A DNA stretch of 64,000 nt from Mycolicibacterium neoaurum VKM Ac-1815D (GTDB taxonomy: Bacteria; Actinomycetota; Actinomycetes; Mycobacteriales; Mycobacteriaceae): positions 3,534,001 to 3,598,000 of the forward strand of contig NC_023036.2 in the NCBI RefSeq assembly GCF_000317305.3, read 5' to 3'. Positions 26,758-35,904 of this stretch are shown piece by piece. Both the position numbers and the translations under genes were made by a program. Under the pieces are notes generated by a model. That model saw nothing but the letters and a program-made list of their open reading frames with translations, had not been told where the DNA came from and ran no database searches. How positions within the stretch are numbered: the first letter of the stretch is position 1; every line of letters starts with the position of its first letter.

Positions 26758-27600
26758 GTGCACACCTGCCTGGCCGGGCTAATACGAGCGAGCCGCATCA
26801 CGCGGCTGCGCCGGGGTGTTTACGCCCCCAGAGAAGCCACGCTGAACAACTCGCCTGCACGCGGGGTCAAAGCCATCACCGTCCGCTCGACATTGACAAC
26901 CTTCCGGATGGTCATTCAGTCGTTCGTCGACCAGGGCGCGCTTACCCGAAACGTCATCGCTCTCGTCGAACGCCCGGCTGACGAACTCCCGGACGATAAA
27001 CCCGAGACTTCCAAATCCTGGACGCTTGCCGAGGTCCAACAGTTCCGCACCTCAGTCCGCGACGACAGGCTGTTCGCCTGCTGGCTGCTGAGCTGTTACG
27101 GGCTGCGTCGCTCCGAGATTTTGGGCTTACGGTGGTCGGCAATCGAGGGCGACACCCTGTCGATCCGCCGCAGCCGCGTAGTAGTCGGCAACGATGCGGT
27201 TGAGGGCATGCCGAAGTCTCGTCGAAGCATTCGAGACCTCCCCCTACCTACCGAGCTGGCTTCCGCTCTATCGGAGTTGAAGCAACGACAGCAAGACGAA
27301 GCCCGCGCTTTCGGTAGTCGATGGGCCGATGACCGTTTGGTAGCGGTACGTGAGGACGGCTCCCCCATCCGCCATGAGTGGTATTCAGATGAATTTCAAC
27401 GTCTCCGCCAGCGCGCTGGTCTACGCCGTATTCATCTCAAGGGGTTGCGTAACACCAGCGTCAGTCTGATGCTGGCCGGCGGTTTGCCGGTACACGTCGT
27501 CGCTGCCTGGCACGGTCACGATCCGTCGGTCTCGCTATCGATCTATTCCGACGCGCAGCGCGAGGATCTGCGCGCGGCCGGTGCCGCCCTCTTCGGCTGA
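26758..27600 (+). CDS. Tyrosine recombinase (phage-type integrase), N-terminally truncated
   Basis: The 280-aa frame contains the end of a core-binding domain (ITVRSTLTTFRMVIQSFVDQGALTRNV) and a full catalytic domain. The latter has YGLRRSEILGLRW (Arg I), LKGLRNTSVSL in the H-x-x-R box with Lys in place of the first His, WHGHDPSVSLSIY with the His and the Tyr nucleophile. The family usually has 360-400 aa; the arm-binding N-terminus is gone and the first 35 codons look unrelated. It lies between the IS3 element and tRNA-Pro, the usual place for the integrase of a tRNA-targeted island. Confidence 0.85.
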   Translation: MHTCLAGLIRASRITRLRRGVYAPREATLNNSPARGVKAITVRSTLTTFRMVIQSFVDQGALTRNVIALVERPADELPDDKPETSKSWTLAEVQQFRTSVRDDRLFACWLLSCYGLRRSEILGLRWSAIEGDTLSIRRSRVVVGNDAVEGMPKSRRSIRDLPLPTELASALSELKQRQQDEARAFGSRWADDRLVAVREDGSPIRHEWYSDEFQRLRQRAGLRRIHLKGLRNTSVSLMLAGGLPVHVVAAWHGHDPSVSLSIYSDAQREDLRAAGAALFG

Positions 27601-27624
27601 CACTTGGCCCGCCGTAACCCGCTT

Positions 27625-27644
27625 GGGACACTGTCGGGACACTG
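27625..27644 (+). repeat. Tandem direct repeat GGGACACTG near the tRNA
   Basis: GGGACACTG occurs twice, separated by TC (11-bp period), between the integrase stop and the tRNA terminator. Short direct repeats here are good candidates for arm- or core-type integrase binding sites of the attachment region. This is inference from position. Confidence 0.35.
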
Positions 27645-27673
27645 ACCGAAACTCACCAAGTCCCGCAAACGAC

Positions 27674-27707
27674 AAAACCCGCTCTGACACTGGTCAGAGC
27701 GGGTTTT
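27674..27707 (-). terminator. Rho-independent terminator after tRNA-Pro
   Basis: AAAACCCGCTCTGAC and its exact complement are separated by four bases. On the minus strand the stem ends in a TTTT run directly after the tRNA gene. The symmetry would let it also stop integrase transcripts from the plus strand. Confidence 0.85.
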
Positions 27708-27712
27708 CTCGG

Positions 27713-27786
<74 letters not shown>

Positions 27787-27884
27787 AGTGCCTTCCGGGA
27801 TCGCCGGTAGGCGAGCGAAACTCTACCTCAGGCCCCCACCCAAATCCCAACCGCGTCATCCGTCACGGATCTGGGTACTGATCA

Positions 27885-29378
27885 GTGGTGCCAGACACCC
27901 GTGACGACACTCCCCTGTGGCTGTTCGCCGACCAGCTCGGGCCGGCCGTCTACGGCGGTGAGCACGCCCACCGCGAGGTGCTGCTCATCGAGTCCACCGC
28001 GGCCTTGGGCAAGCGCCGCTACCACCGCCAGAAGCTGCACCTGGTGCTCTCGGCGCTGCGCCATGCCGCCCACGACCTCGGCGACCGCGCCACCCTCATC
28101 CAGGCCGACAGCTACACCGAGGCCCTGAAGAACTTCAACAAGCCCGTCCTGGTCCACGAACCCACCTCGCACGCCGCCGAGAAGTTCGTCCACCGACTGC
28201 AGAAGCAGGGCCTGGTCACCGAGGTCCTGCCGACACCGACCTTCGCGCTGCCGCGCAAGGACTTCCAGAGCTGGGCCGGTGAGCGCACCCGCTTCCGCAT
28301 GGAGGACTTCTACCGCGACCAACGTCGCCGCTTCGACGTCCTGATGGAGGGCAAGGATCCCGTCGGTAGCCGGTGGAACTACGACGAGGACAACCGCGAG
28401 TCGCCGCCGAAAAAACAGCGCACCCTCGACGTCCCGGCGCCCTACCAACCGCGCGAGGACGATATCGACGCCCAGGTTCGCCGCGACCTCGATGCCCTCG
28501 ACCTGCACACCATCGGCAACGACGGTCCGCGCCTGTTCGCCGTCAACCCGGCAGAAGGGCGACGCGCGCTGAAGAGATTCATCGAACACCGGCTGCCGGC
28601 TTTCGGCCGCTACGAGGACGCCATGATGAGCCAGGACTGGGCGATGTCGCATTCGCTGCTGTCGGTCCCCCTCAATCTCGGCGTGCTGCACCCCCTGGAT
28701 GCCGTCGAGGCCGCCGAGCGTGCCTACCGCGACGGCGACGCGCCGCTGGCCGCCGTCGAGGGCTTCATCCGCCAGATCCTGGGCTGGCGTGAATACATGT
28801 GGCATCTGTACTGGCATTTCGGGTCGGACTACACAGCCCACAACGAACTCGAGGCCCACACCCGGTTACCCGACTGGTGGGCCGACCTGGATGCCGACGC
28901 CGTCACCGCCGCCTGCCTGCACTCCGCGCTGGAAGGGCTGCGCGACCGCGGCTGGAACCATCACATCCAGCGGCTGATGATCCTGGGCAGCCACGCGCTG
29001 CAGCGCGGATACCGGCCCGACGAGCTCACCGACTGGTTCGCCACCGCCTACGTCGACGGCTTCCGCTGGGTCATGCCCACCAACGTCATCGGCATGAGCC
29101 AGCACGCCGACGCAGGCCTGCTGGCGACCAAGCCCTACACATCAGGCGGCGCCTACATCAACAAGATGAGCGACCACTGCGGCGACTGTGCCTACGACCC
29201 GAAGAAACGCGTCGGCGACGATGCTTGCCCCTTCACCGCCGGCTACTGGGCCTTCACCCACCACAACCGCGACCGGCTGGCCAAGAACATGCGGACCCGG
29301 CGGGCGGTGTCGTCGATGGATCGACTCGGCGACCTCGAGGCGGTGTTGGAGCAGGAGTCAGCGCGCGACCGTTTCTGA
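27885..29378 (+). CDS. Photolyase/cryptochrome-like protein, FeS-BCP (PhrB) type
   Basis: The 497-aa protein has the N-terminal DUF523-like alpha/beta domain (LWLFADQLGPAVYG) and a C-terminal FAD-binding helical domain (GWREYMWHLYW, MSQHADAGLLATKPY). The cysteines in SDHCGDCAYDP and DACPF suit the [4Fe-4S] cluster of prokaryotic (6-4)-type photolyases. Start is GTG 27885 or the adjacent GTG 27888. Its 3' end overlaps the convergent TauE gene by 21 bp. It repairs UV photoproducts or senses light; I favour repair. Confidence 0.88.
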   Translation: MVPDTRDDTPLWLFADQLGPAVYGGEHAHREVLLIESTAALGKRRYHRQKLHLVLSALRHAAHDLGDRATLIQADSYTEALKNFNKPVLVHEPTSHAAEKFVHRLQKQGLVTEVLPTPTFALPRKDFQSWAGERTRFRMEDFYRDQRRRFDVLMEGKDPVGSRWNYDEDNRESPPKKQRTLDVPAPYQPREDDIDAQVRRDLDALDLHTIGNDGPRLFAVNPAEGRRALKRFIEHRLPAFGRYEDAMMSQDWAMSHSLLSVPLNLGVLHPLDAVEAAERAYRDGDAPLAAVEGFIRQILGWREYMWHLYWHFGSDYTAHNELEAHTRLPDWWADLDADAVTAACLHSALEGLRDRGWNHHIQRLMILGSHALQRGYRPDELTDWFATAYVDGFRWVMPTNVIGMSQHADAGLLATKPYTSGGAYINKMSDHCGDCAYDPKKRVGDDACPFTAGYWAFTHHNRDRLAKNMRTRRAVSSMDRLGDLEAVLEQESARDRF

Positions 29379-30284
29379 CGCGACGTCTGATGCGGCCTCG
29401 TCGGCCTCGACCGGTGCGAACTTCGGTGCGCGCGACACTCGCCACGCGTAAAACACCAACGTCGCCCACACCACCACGATGACCGAGTAGATCGCCGTCG
29501 ACCACGGCCACTGCACGTCGAAGAAGTGCACCAACTTCTGGCTGTTGGTCAGCACGATGACACCGCCCACGGCGGAGCCCAGCAGCGCCGGGCTGACCTT
29601 GGTGACCAACCACGCCGCGAACGGCGCGGCGATCACACCGCCGACCATGAGACCGACGACCACCGGCCAGTTCTCTAGGAATTCTTGACGCAGACCGATC
29701 AGGAAGCCCAGCGACGCCGAGACCGCGACCAGGAACTCCGAGGCACTGACCGATCCGATGACGGTGCGCGGCGCGGTCTTGCCCTGCGACAGCAGCGTGC
29801 TGGTGGTCACCGGTCCCCAGCCACCACCGCCGGAGGCGTCGATGAACCCGCCGAAAAGACCCAGCGGGGCGAGGAACTTGACGCTGTGACTGGTGCCCTT
29901 GGCACCAAAGGTCAGCGGTGTGCGCAGCGAGAACCGCAACAGCACGTACACCCCGATACCCACCAGGATGGCCGCCATCAGCGGGGCCGCATGCTCGGTG
30001 GACAACGAGGACAGCACGGTCGCCCCCAGGAAGGCACCCACCGCGCCGGGCCCGCCGAGCTTGCCGACCAACTTCCAGTCGATGTTCTTGAACTTCCAGT
30101 GCGACAGACCGGAAGCGAACGTCGTGCCCACCTCGGCCAGGTGCACCGCGGCGCTGGCCTGGGCCGCGCCCACCCCGGAGAGCACCAGCAGCGTGGTGGC
30201 GGTGACACCGAAGGCCATTCCCAGCGCGCCGTCGACGAGTTGGGCACCGGCACCGACAAGGGTGAAGATCAGAAGCGAACGCAT
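29358..30284 (-). CDS. TauE/SafE-family sulfite/organosulfur exporter (1)
   Basis: The 308-aa membrane protein has about eight hydrophobic segments and the duplicated family motifs VDGALGMAFGVT near the N-terminus and GLFGGFIDASGGGGWGP in the middle. It probably moves sulfite, sulfoacetate or related anions across the inner membrane. A short ORF ending in Cys-Cys-Pro lies 57 bp upstream on the same strand, and a second family member begins at 31284. The C-terminal tail (ASDVASETVAR) is hydrophilic. Confidence 0.9.
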   Translation of the reverse strand: MRSLLIFTLVGAGAQLVDGALGMAFGVTATTLLVLSGVGAAQASAAVHLAEVGTTFASGLSHWKFKNIDWKLVGKLGGPGAVGAFLGATVLSSLSTEHAAPLMAAILVGIGVYVLLRFSLRTPLTFGAKGTSHSVKFLAPLGLFGGFIDASGGGGWGPVTTSTLLSQGKTAPRTVIGSVSASEFLVAVSASLGFLIGLRQEFLENWPVVVGLMVGGVIAAPFAAWLVTKVSPALLGSAVGGVIVLTNSQKLVHFFDVQWPWSTAIYSVIVVVWATLVFYAWRVSRAPKFAPVEADEAASDVASETVAR

Positions 30285-30340
30285 GGCTGCTCTCGGGGAT
30301 GGTGGTCACCGCACACGGGGACCGCGACGAATGGGACGCG

Positions 30341-30454
30341 TCAGGGACGCGGACAACACCATTCGTCGAACGCCATCAACCGGCGGGAAGGCCAGAACGG
30401 CTCGAGGGCGAACGCGTCCGACGGCGACGGCGTGATGAACACGCGATCAGCCAT
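30341..30454 (-). CDS. Short upstream ORF with Cys-Cys near its end
   Basis: ATG 30454 opens a 37-codon frame, MADRVFITPSPSDAFALEPF onward, ending MAFDEWCCPRP. AAGGGA lies about 10 bp upstream. It sits between two TauE/SafE genes and 57 bp before the second. In mycobacteria, short ORFs with Cys runs act as cysteine-responsive attenuators of sulfur genes. This one has only two adjacent Cys codons, so that role is a hypothesis; it could also be a real small protein. Confidence 0.45.
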   Translation of the reverse strand: MADRVFITPSPSDAFALEPFWPSRRLMAFDEWCCPRP

Positions 30455-30492
30455 CTGAACAGTCCCTTCGTGAGCCGTAAACCGGAGTCAGC

Positions 30493-31284
30493 CTACACGG
30501 TCAACAATCGATACAGCCCGATCAATCCCACCACGACGATCACCGCGCGCAGCGCCCCGGGAGACAGCCGTCGGCCGTAGTGTGCGCCCAGGAAACCGCC
30601 GATCAGCGAGCCGATGGCGATCAGGCCGGCCGCGGCCCAGCTGATCCGGTCGAAGGCGACCACCGTGTACGCCACCGCCGCAACGATGTTGACCAGCAGC
30701 GACAACAGGTTCTTGGCGGCATTCATGCGCTGCATGTCCTCGGGCAGCAGCGCACCCATCACCGCGATCAGCAGGATGCCCTGGGCGGCGGTGAAGTAGC
30801 CGCCGTAGATCCCGACGACGAAGGTCCCGGTGATCAGCGCCGCCATCCGGCCCACGCTGATGTCGTGCACCGACTGTCCCTGGGCCTCGGCACGGCGGCG
30901 CGCCCAAGCCTGGATACGCGGGCCGATCACCACCAGCGCCAGCGCCAGCACCAGCAGCACCGGCACGACCTGTTGGAACACCTTCTCCGGCAGGTGCAGC
31001 AGCAACCACGCTCCGCAACCGGCACCCACCAGCGAGGCCGGGATCTGCCAACGCAACCGGTTCCACTGCCCGCGCAGCTCGCGGCGATACCCCCAGGTGC
31101 CCGACACCCCACCGGCGACCAGGCCGACGGCGTTGGACATGGTCGCGGTCACCGGCGGAAAGCCAAGTGCCACCAGGGTCGGGAAGGTGATCAACGTGCC
31201 GGAACCGACGATCGCGTTGATGGCGCCGGCTCCCACTCCGGCCAGAGCAATGAGGATCATGTGGGTCGTCGACACTTCGGCCAC
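30493..31284 (-). CDS. TauE/SafE-family sulfite/organosulfur exporter (2)
   Basis: The 263-aa membrane protein has ALAGVGAGAINAIVGSGTLITFPTL at the N-terminus and GIYGGYFTAAQGIL in the middle, the classic TauE repeats, with about eight membrane segments. It lies upstream of the short ORF and TauE 1 on the same strand, and downstream of the 34-bp repeat array and der. Substrate unknown. Confidence 0.9.
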   Translation of the reverse strand: MAEVSTTHMILIALAGVGAGAINAIVGSGTLITFPTLVALGFPPVTATMSNAVGLVAGGVSGTWGYRRELRGQWNRLRWQIPASLVGAGCGAWLLLHLPEKVFQQVVPVLLVLALALVVIGPRIQAWARRRAEAQGQSVHDISVGRMAALITGTFVVGIYGGYFTAAQGILLIAVMGALLPEDMQRMNAAKNLLSLLVNIVAAVAYTVVAFDRISWAAAGLIAIGSLIGGFLGAHYGRRLSPGALRAVIVVVGLIGLYRLLTV

Positions 31285-31320
31285 CCTACCCAGGTGCTCC
31301 GGCGCCGCTTCCAGCGCTTG

Positions 31321-31509
31321 GCTCCGCTAGCGCTTCGCTCCGTGCTACTGGGTCGCTCCGCTAGCGCTTCGCTGCCTGCCCCTGGGTCGCTCCGCTAGCG
31401 CTTCGCTCCGTGTCCCTGGGTCGCTCCGCTAGCGCTTCGCTGCCTGCCCCTGGGTCGCTCCGCTAGCGCTTCGCTCCGTGTCCCTGGGTCGCTCCGCTAG
31501 CGCTTCGCT
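31321..31509. repeat. Six-copy 34-bp tandem repeat overlapping der 3' end
   Basis: GCTCCGCTAGCGCTTCGCT begins at 31321, 31355, 31389, 31423, 31457 and 31491, an exact 34-bp period. The linkers alternate between CCGTGTCCCTGGGTC and GCCTGCCCCTGGGTC types, so the higher-order unit is 68 bp; the first linker is slightly diverged. The last copy includes the der stop codon. It looks like a VNTR grown by duplication from the end of der. Each unit can form a small hairpin around CGCTAGCG. Confidence 0.93.
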
Positions 31510-32915
31510 CCGCCGGCCTTGGCTCCGCGCTTCTCGCGCACCCGCACGTTGATCCGGATCGGGCTGCCCTCGAAGCCGAACGTCTCGCGCAGCTTGCGCT
31601 CCAGGAACCGGCGATAACCGGCCTCAAGGAACCCACTGGTGAACAGGACGAAGGTCGGCGGCCGGGAGGCAGCCTGCGTGGCGAACAGGATGCGGGGCTG
31701 CTTACCGCCGCGCACCGGCGGCGGCGTCGCGGCAACGATCTCCTTGAAGAAGGTGTTGAGTCGGCCCGTCGGGATGCGCATATCCCAGGACCGCAGCGCC
31801 GTCTCCAGGGCAGGCACCAACTTCTGCACCGCACGGCCGGTCTTGGCCGAGATGTTGACCCGCGGTGCCCATTGGATCTGCACCAGTTCCCGGTCGATCT
31901 CCTTGTCCAGCAGGTAGCGCCGGTCTTCGTCGACCAGATCCCATTTGTTGAAGACCAGTACCAGCGCCCGGCCTGCCTCGATCACCATGGTCAGCACCCG
32001 CAGGTCCTGTTCGGTCAGCGGCACCGATCCGTCGACGAGCACGATGGCCACCTCGGCGGAATCGATGGCGCTGTGGGTGCGCACCGAGGCATAGAACTCG
32101 TGACCGCTGGCCTGACCGACCTTGCGTCGCAAACCAGCGGTGTCGACGAAACGCCAAGGCTTTCCGTCCAATTCGATCAGCGAGTCCACCGGGTCGACGG
32201 TGGTGCCCGCAATATCGTGGACCACCGAGCGCTCGTCGCCGGCCAACCGGTTCAGCAGCGAGCTCTTGCCCACGTTGGGCTTGCCCACCAGCGCGACGCG
32301 CCGCGGCCCACCGGGGCCGCCGCCGCCCACCTCGGACACCTCGGGCAGCTCGGCCAATACCGCGTCAAGCAGGTCGGCCACGCCACGACCGTGCATCGCG
32401 CTGATCGGGTGCGGCTCCCCCAGGCCCATCGACCACAGTGCGGCCGCGTCGGCCTCACCGCGTTCGTTGTCGACCTTGTTGGCGGCCAGGTAGACCGGCT
32501 TGCCCGAACGCTGGAGCTTCTTGGCGGCCGCCTCATCGGCCGAGGTGGCCCCGGTGGTCGTATCGACGACCATGATGATGGCGTCGGCGGTCTGCATCGC
32601 GATCGCCGCCTGCTCGGCGACCTTCTGCTGCAACCCCTTGGCGTCGGGTTCCCAGCCGCCGGTGTCCTGCACGACGAACCGTCGGCCCGACCAGCTCGCG
32701 TCGTAGGACACCCGGTCACGGGTCACCCCGGGGATGTCCTGCACGACGGCCTCGCGGCGGCCGAGGATCCGGTTCACCAGCGTGGACTTACCCACATTGG
32801 GCCGGCCCACCACGGCCACCACCGGGGGCGGTGCCGATTCTTCTTCGTCCGCGCCTTCTTCGAAAACGACCGAATCCCAGTCGCTTTCGTCGTTCCACGT
32901 ACCGTCCTCGGTCAT
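31497..32915 (-). CDS. der: Ribosome-assembly GTPase Der (EngA)
   Basis: The 472-aa protein has two GTPase domains: GRPNVGKST with GVTRD and DTGGW, NKVD at residues about 35-200, then GKPNVGKSS with GTTVD, DTAGL and NKWD at 210-380. A C-terminal KH-like domain and a basic tail AKAGGAKR follow. An acidic N-terminal extension ([12 protein letters not shown]) precedes the first domain. It acts in 50S maturation. The stop lies inside the tandem repeat array, and the start overlaps cmk by 4 bp. Confidence 0.97.
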   Translation of the reverse strand: MTEDGTWNDESDWDSVVFEEGADEEESAPPPVVAVVGRPNVGKSTLVNRILGRREAVVQDIPGVTRDRVSYDASWSGRRFVVQDTGGWEPDAKGLQQKVAEQAAIAMQTADAIIMVVDTTTGATSADEAAAKKLQRSGKPVYLAANKVDNERGEADAAALWSMGLGEPHPISAMHGRGVADLLDAVLAELPEVSEVGGGGPGGPRRVALVGKPNVGKSSLLNRLAGDERSVVHDIAGTTVDPVDSLIELDGKPWRFVDTAGLRRKVGQASGHEFYASVRTHSAIDSAEVAIVLVDGSVPLTEQDLRVLTMVIEAGRALVLVFNKWDLVDEDRRYLLDKEIDRELVQIQWAPRVNISAKTGRAVQKLVPALETALRSWDMRIPTGRLNTFFKEIVAATPPPVRGGKQPRILFATQAASRPPTFVLFTSGFLEAGYRRFLERKLRETFGFEGSPIRINVRVREKRGAKAGGAKR

Positions 32916-33598
32916 CGGTGCGCTCCCACCCGTTGTTCCACAAGCTCCTGCAGGTGGGCCACCACGGCGGCCTCGTCCATATCGCTGGTGTCCACGATCA
33001 CGGCGTCCTCGGCGGGACGCAGCGGTGACACCGCCCGCGTCGAATCCAGATGGTCGCGGCGCTGCACATCGGCCAACACGGCCTCGTAGTCGTCACCGAG
33101 CCCGGCCGCGACGTTCTGGACGTTGCGCCGGCGCGCCCGTTCCTCGGCCGAGGCGGTCAGGAAGATCTTCACTTCCGCGTCGGTGAGCACCACGGTCCCG
33201 ATATCGCGCCCTTCGACCACCACGCCACCGTCACCGGCGGCCAGCTCCCGCTGCAGCCGAACCAGATGGGTGCGCACGGCGGGTACCGCCGAGACGGCCG
33301 ACACCGCACCGGTGACCTCGTCGCCGCGGATCTCCTGCGAGACGTCCTCACCGCCGAGAAATGCCTCGTCGTGGTCGGGGTCATAGCTGACCGCCAGGTC
33401 GACATCGGCTGCGACCGCTGCCACCCGCTCGGCATCATCGAGATCGACCCCGGCACGCAGCACGGCCAGCGTCACGATGCGGTACATCGCCCCTGTGTTG
33501 AGGTAGCGCATGCCCATTGCACGGGCCAAACCTCGCGACACCGAGGACTTACCGGTGCCGGCCGGTCCGTCCAGCGCGATCGTCGGTCCCGTGCTCAC
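32912..33598 (-). CDS. cmk: Cytidylate kinase
   Basis: The 228-aa protein has a P-loop [15 protein letters not shown], the NMP-binding region [11 protein letters not shown], and the [15 protein letters not shown] and SAEERARRR motifs. It phosphorylates CMP and dCMP. It overlaps the genes on both sides by 4 bp, so der, cmk, the pseudouridine synthase, scpB, scpA and parA form one run. Confidence 0.97.
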   Translation of the reverse strand: MSTGPTIALDGPAGTGKSSVSRGLARAMGMRYLNTGAMYRIVTLAVLRAGVDLDDAERVAAVAADVDLAVSYDPDHDEAFLGGEDVSQEIRGDEVTGAVSAVSAVPAVRTHLVRLQRELAAGDGGVVVEGRDIGTVVLTDAEVKIFLTASAEERARRRNVQNVAAGLGDDYEAVLADVQRRDHLDSTRAVSPLRPAEDAVIVDTSDMDEAAVVAHLQELVEQRVGAHR

Positions 33599-34338
33599 AT
33601 TCCCACCGCCTTGTACAACTCGCCGATCTCCTTGCGGGTCAACACCCGGATGCTGCCGGGGCGCATGTCCCCCAGGTTCACCGTGCCGATATCGGTGCGC
33701 ACCAATGCCTCCACCGGGAAACCCACCGCAGCCAATGTCCGGCGGACGATGCGTTTACGTCCCTCGTGCAGGGTCACCTTGACCAGCGTCTTGCCGGGCA
33801 GGGTGTCCACGACCGCGAAATCGTCGAGTGTGACCGGGCCGTCGTCGAGTTCGACGCCCTCGCGCAGCTTCTTGCCCAATCCGCGCGGCACGCGTCCGAT
33901 GACGGTGGCGACATAGGTTTTGGGCACCTCGTAGGACGGGTGCATCAGCCGGTGCGCCAGCTCACCGTCGTTGGTCAGGATCAGCAGCCCCTCGGTATCG
34001 GCGTCCAGCCGGCCGACGTGGAAGAGGTTCTTGTTACCGCGCACCCGGTGCTCCACCAGATCGCCGACACAGGGCCTGCCCCGGTCATCGGACATCGTGG
34101 AGTGCATGCCGCGCTCCTTGTTGATGGCCAGGTAGACCAGATCCTCGTTGACGATGACGCGGGTACCGTCGACCCGGATATCGGCGTTGTCGGGGTCGAC
34201 CCGGGTGCCGAGCTCGGTGACGATCCGGCCGTCCACCTCGACGCGGCCGTCGAGGATCATCCGTTCGGCCACTCGCCGGGAGGCAATCCCGGCTTGTGAC
34301 AACACCTTCTGTAAGCGGACACCGTCCGGCTCGTTCAT
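33595..34338 (-). CDS. rRNA pseudouridine synthase (RsuA/RluB family)
   Basis: The 247-aa protein has an N-terminal S4 domain ([22 protein letters not shown]) and the catalytic loop [17 protein letters not shown] with the essential Asp. It modifies a uridine in ribosomal RNA; RluB versus RsuA specificity cannot be settled here. ATG 34338 is one base from the scpB stop; the frame is open 27 codons upstream inside scpB. It is the Rv1711 equivalent by position. Confidence 0.94.
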   Translation of the reverse strand: MNEPDGVRLQKVLSQAGIASRRVAERMILDGRVEVDGRIVTELGTRVDPDNADIRVDGTRVIVNEDLVYLAINKERGMHSTMSDDRGRPCVGDLVEHRVRGNKNLFHVGRLDADTEGLLILTNDGELAHRLMHPSYEVPKTYVATVIGRVPRGLGKKLREGVELDDGPVTLDDFAVVDTLPGKTLVKVTLHEGRKRIVRRTLAAVGFPVEALVRTDIGTVNLGDMRPGSIRVLTRKEIGELYKAVGM

Positions 34339-34339
34339 G

Positions 34340-35068
34340 TCAGTCCTTGTCCACGTCGATGCCGGCGGGCGGCTCGGGTACGGCAGTCGCGGCGCCGAGT
34401 TTGGCGAAGCGCGGCTCATCGTGCAGGTTCTCGCTCAGATCGTCGATGACATCGACATCGGGCAACAGTGGTGCGATATCGGGCAGATCCGCCAACGACG
34501 ACAGCCCCAGCCGCTCCAGGAACAGCTCTGTGGTCGCGAAAGCGACTGCCCCGCTGTCGGAATCGGTACCGGCCTCGGTGATCAGACCGCGCGCCAACAG
34601 CGTTCGCATCACGGCGTCGACGTTGACGCCACGGACCGCGCTGACCCGGGCACGGGTGACCGGCTGTCGGTAGGCGACCACGGCGAGGGTCTCCAGCGCC
34701 GCGCGGGTCAGTTTCGAGCGCGCCCCGTCGAGCAGCAGCCGCTCCACATAGGGCGCGTACCGGGCGCGGGTGTACATCCGCCAGCCGCCGCCGGCCTCGC
34801 GCAGATCGATACCGCTGTTGCGCTCGGTGAGTTCGGCGGCCAGCTGGGTCACGATGGCGGCGATCCGGTCGGTCGGCTCACCGGTGGCCGAAGCCAGCGC
34901 ATCGAGTGACGCCGGGGTATCCACCACCAGAAGCAGGGCTTCCAACACCGACCGCAGTTCGGCATCGTCGAGGGGTTCGTTCTCCGACTCGGCGTCCGTG
35001 CCGTCGGCCGGACCGAGCTCGCCGATATCGGCGGCGTCCAGCTCGGTGTCGGTCACATTGTCGGTCAT
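34340..35068 (-). CDS. scpB: Segregation and condensation protein B
   Basis: The 242-aa protein has the ScpB winged-helix pair (LRSVLEALLLVVDTPASLDALA; TRAALETLAVVAYRQPVTRARVSAVRGVNVDAVMRTLLARGLI). The N-terminus is acidic and variable, and so is the C-terminal tail. It works with ScpA and SMC in chromosome condensation. ATG 35068 overlaps the scpA stop by one base (TGATG). Confidence 0.95.
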   Translation of the reverse strand: MTDNVTDTELDAADIGELGPADGTDAESENEPLDDAELRSVLEALLLVVDTPASLDALASATGEPTDRIAAIVTQLAAELTERNSGIDLREAGGGWRMYTRARYAPYVERLLLDGARSKLTRAALETLAVVAYRQPVTRARVSAVRGVNVDAVMRTLLARGLITEAGTDSDSGAVAFATTELFLERLGLSSLADLPDIAPLLPDVDVIDDLSENLHDEPRFAKLGAATAVPEPPAGIDVDKD

Positions 35069-35904
35069 CAGTCTTCTTCCACTGCGGCTGCCAGGTGTTC
35101 GTTGGTTGGCCGATCCCCGGTCCACGAAACCTGGAGCACACCGAGCGGTTCTACTTGCTCGAATGCTACCGCCCTGGCCCGGTAGAGCTCCAACAGCGCC
35201 AAGAAGCTACCGACGATCTGCATCACGTCACACCCGTCGACCAGATCACCGAAGGACGCCCACCCCCCGATCCCGCGCTGCTCCAGCAGACCCATCAGGC
35301 GCATGGCCTGCTCGGGTACCGATACCGGCTGCACGTGCAGGTGGTCCAGCCGCACGCTGGGCACCGGCCGCGGGGTGAACGCCGCCGCCGCGATCTGAGC
35401 GAAGCGATCGGCGTCCACACCGATCATGACCTCGGGTAACAGCTCCTCGAAGCGCGGTTCCAGGGATACCGAACGCGGGTAACTGCGCAGCGCCGCGGCC
35501 TCCAGCTCGGCGAACATCAACGCGACGTGTTTGTACGCGCGGTACTGCAGCAGTCTGGCGAACAGGAGATCGCGGACCTCCAGCAGCGCGAGATCCTCCT
35601 CGTCGTGCACCTCGCCGGCGGGCAGCAGCCGGGCCGCCTTGAGGTCCAGCAGTGTGGCCGCAATCACCAGGAAAGCGGTGGTCTCGTCGAGTTCGAGCTG
35701 GCGGCCGATCTCCTTGGTGTAGGCGATGAACTCGTCGGTGACCTGATGCAGCGCCACCTCGGTGACGTCGAGGCGGTGACCGAAGATCAACTGCAACAGC
35801 AGGTCGAAGGGGCCCTCGAAGTTGCTCAGCCGAACCTGGAAGCCCGCTTTGGCCTCACTGGTTTCGGACGCCTCGGCGGTCGCGGGAGCTGTGTCGTCGC
35901 TCAC
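35068..35904 (-). CDS. scpA: Segregation and condensation protein A (kleisin)
   Basis: The 278-aa protein has the kleisin N-terminal motif FQVRLSNFEGPFDLLLQLI, then DEFIAYTKEIG and LVIAATLLDLKAARLLP, and a C-terminal winged helix (GGWASFGDLVDG, VGSFLALLELYR). It bridges SMC heads. GTG 35904 overlaps the parA stop (GTGA), which supports this shorter start over the 24-codon longer frame. Confidence 0.95.
   Translation of the reverse strand: MSDDTAPATAEASETSEAKAGFQVRLSNFEGPFDLLLQLIFGHRLDVTEVALHQVTDEFIAYTKEIGRQLELDETTAFLVIAATLLDLKAARLLPAGEVHDEEDLALLEVRDLLFARLLQYRAYKHVALMFAELEAAALRSYPRSVSLEPRFEELLPEVMIGVDADRFAQIAAAAFTPRPVPSVRLDHLHVQPVSVPEQAMRLMGLLEQRGIGGWASFGDLVDGCDVMQIVGSFLALLELYRARAVAFEQVEPLGVLQVSWTGDRPTNEHLAAAVEED

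Noticed and set aside
31321..31509. CRISPR-like array
   Set aside because: Repeats are directly contiguous at 34 bp with near-identical linkers, not unique spacers, and no cas genes are present.
34148..34909. 253-codon plus-strand frame opposite scpB
   Set aside because: Pure antisense of scpB and the pseudouridine synthase; no conserved motif.
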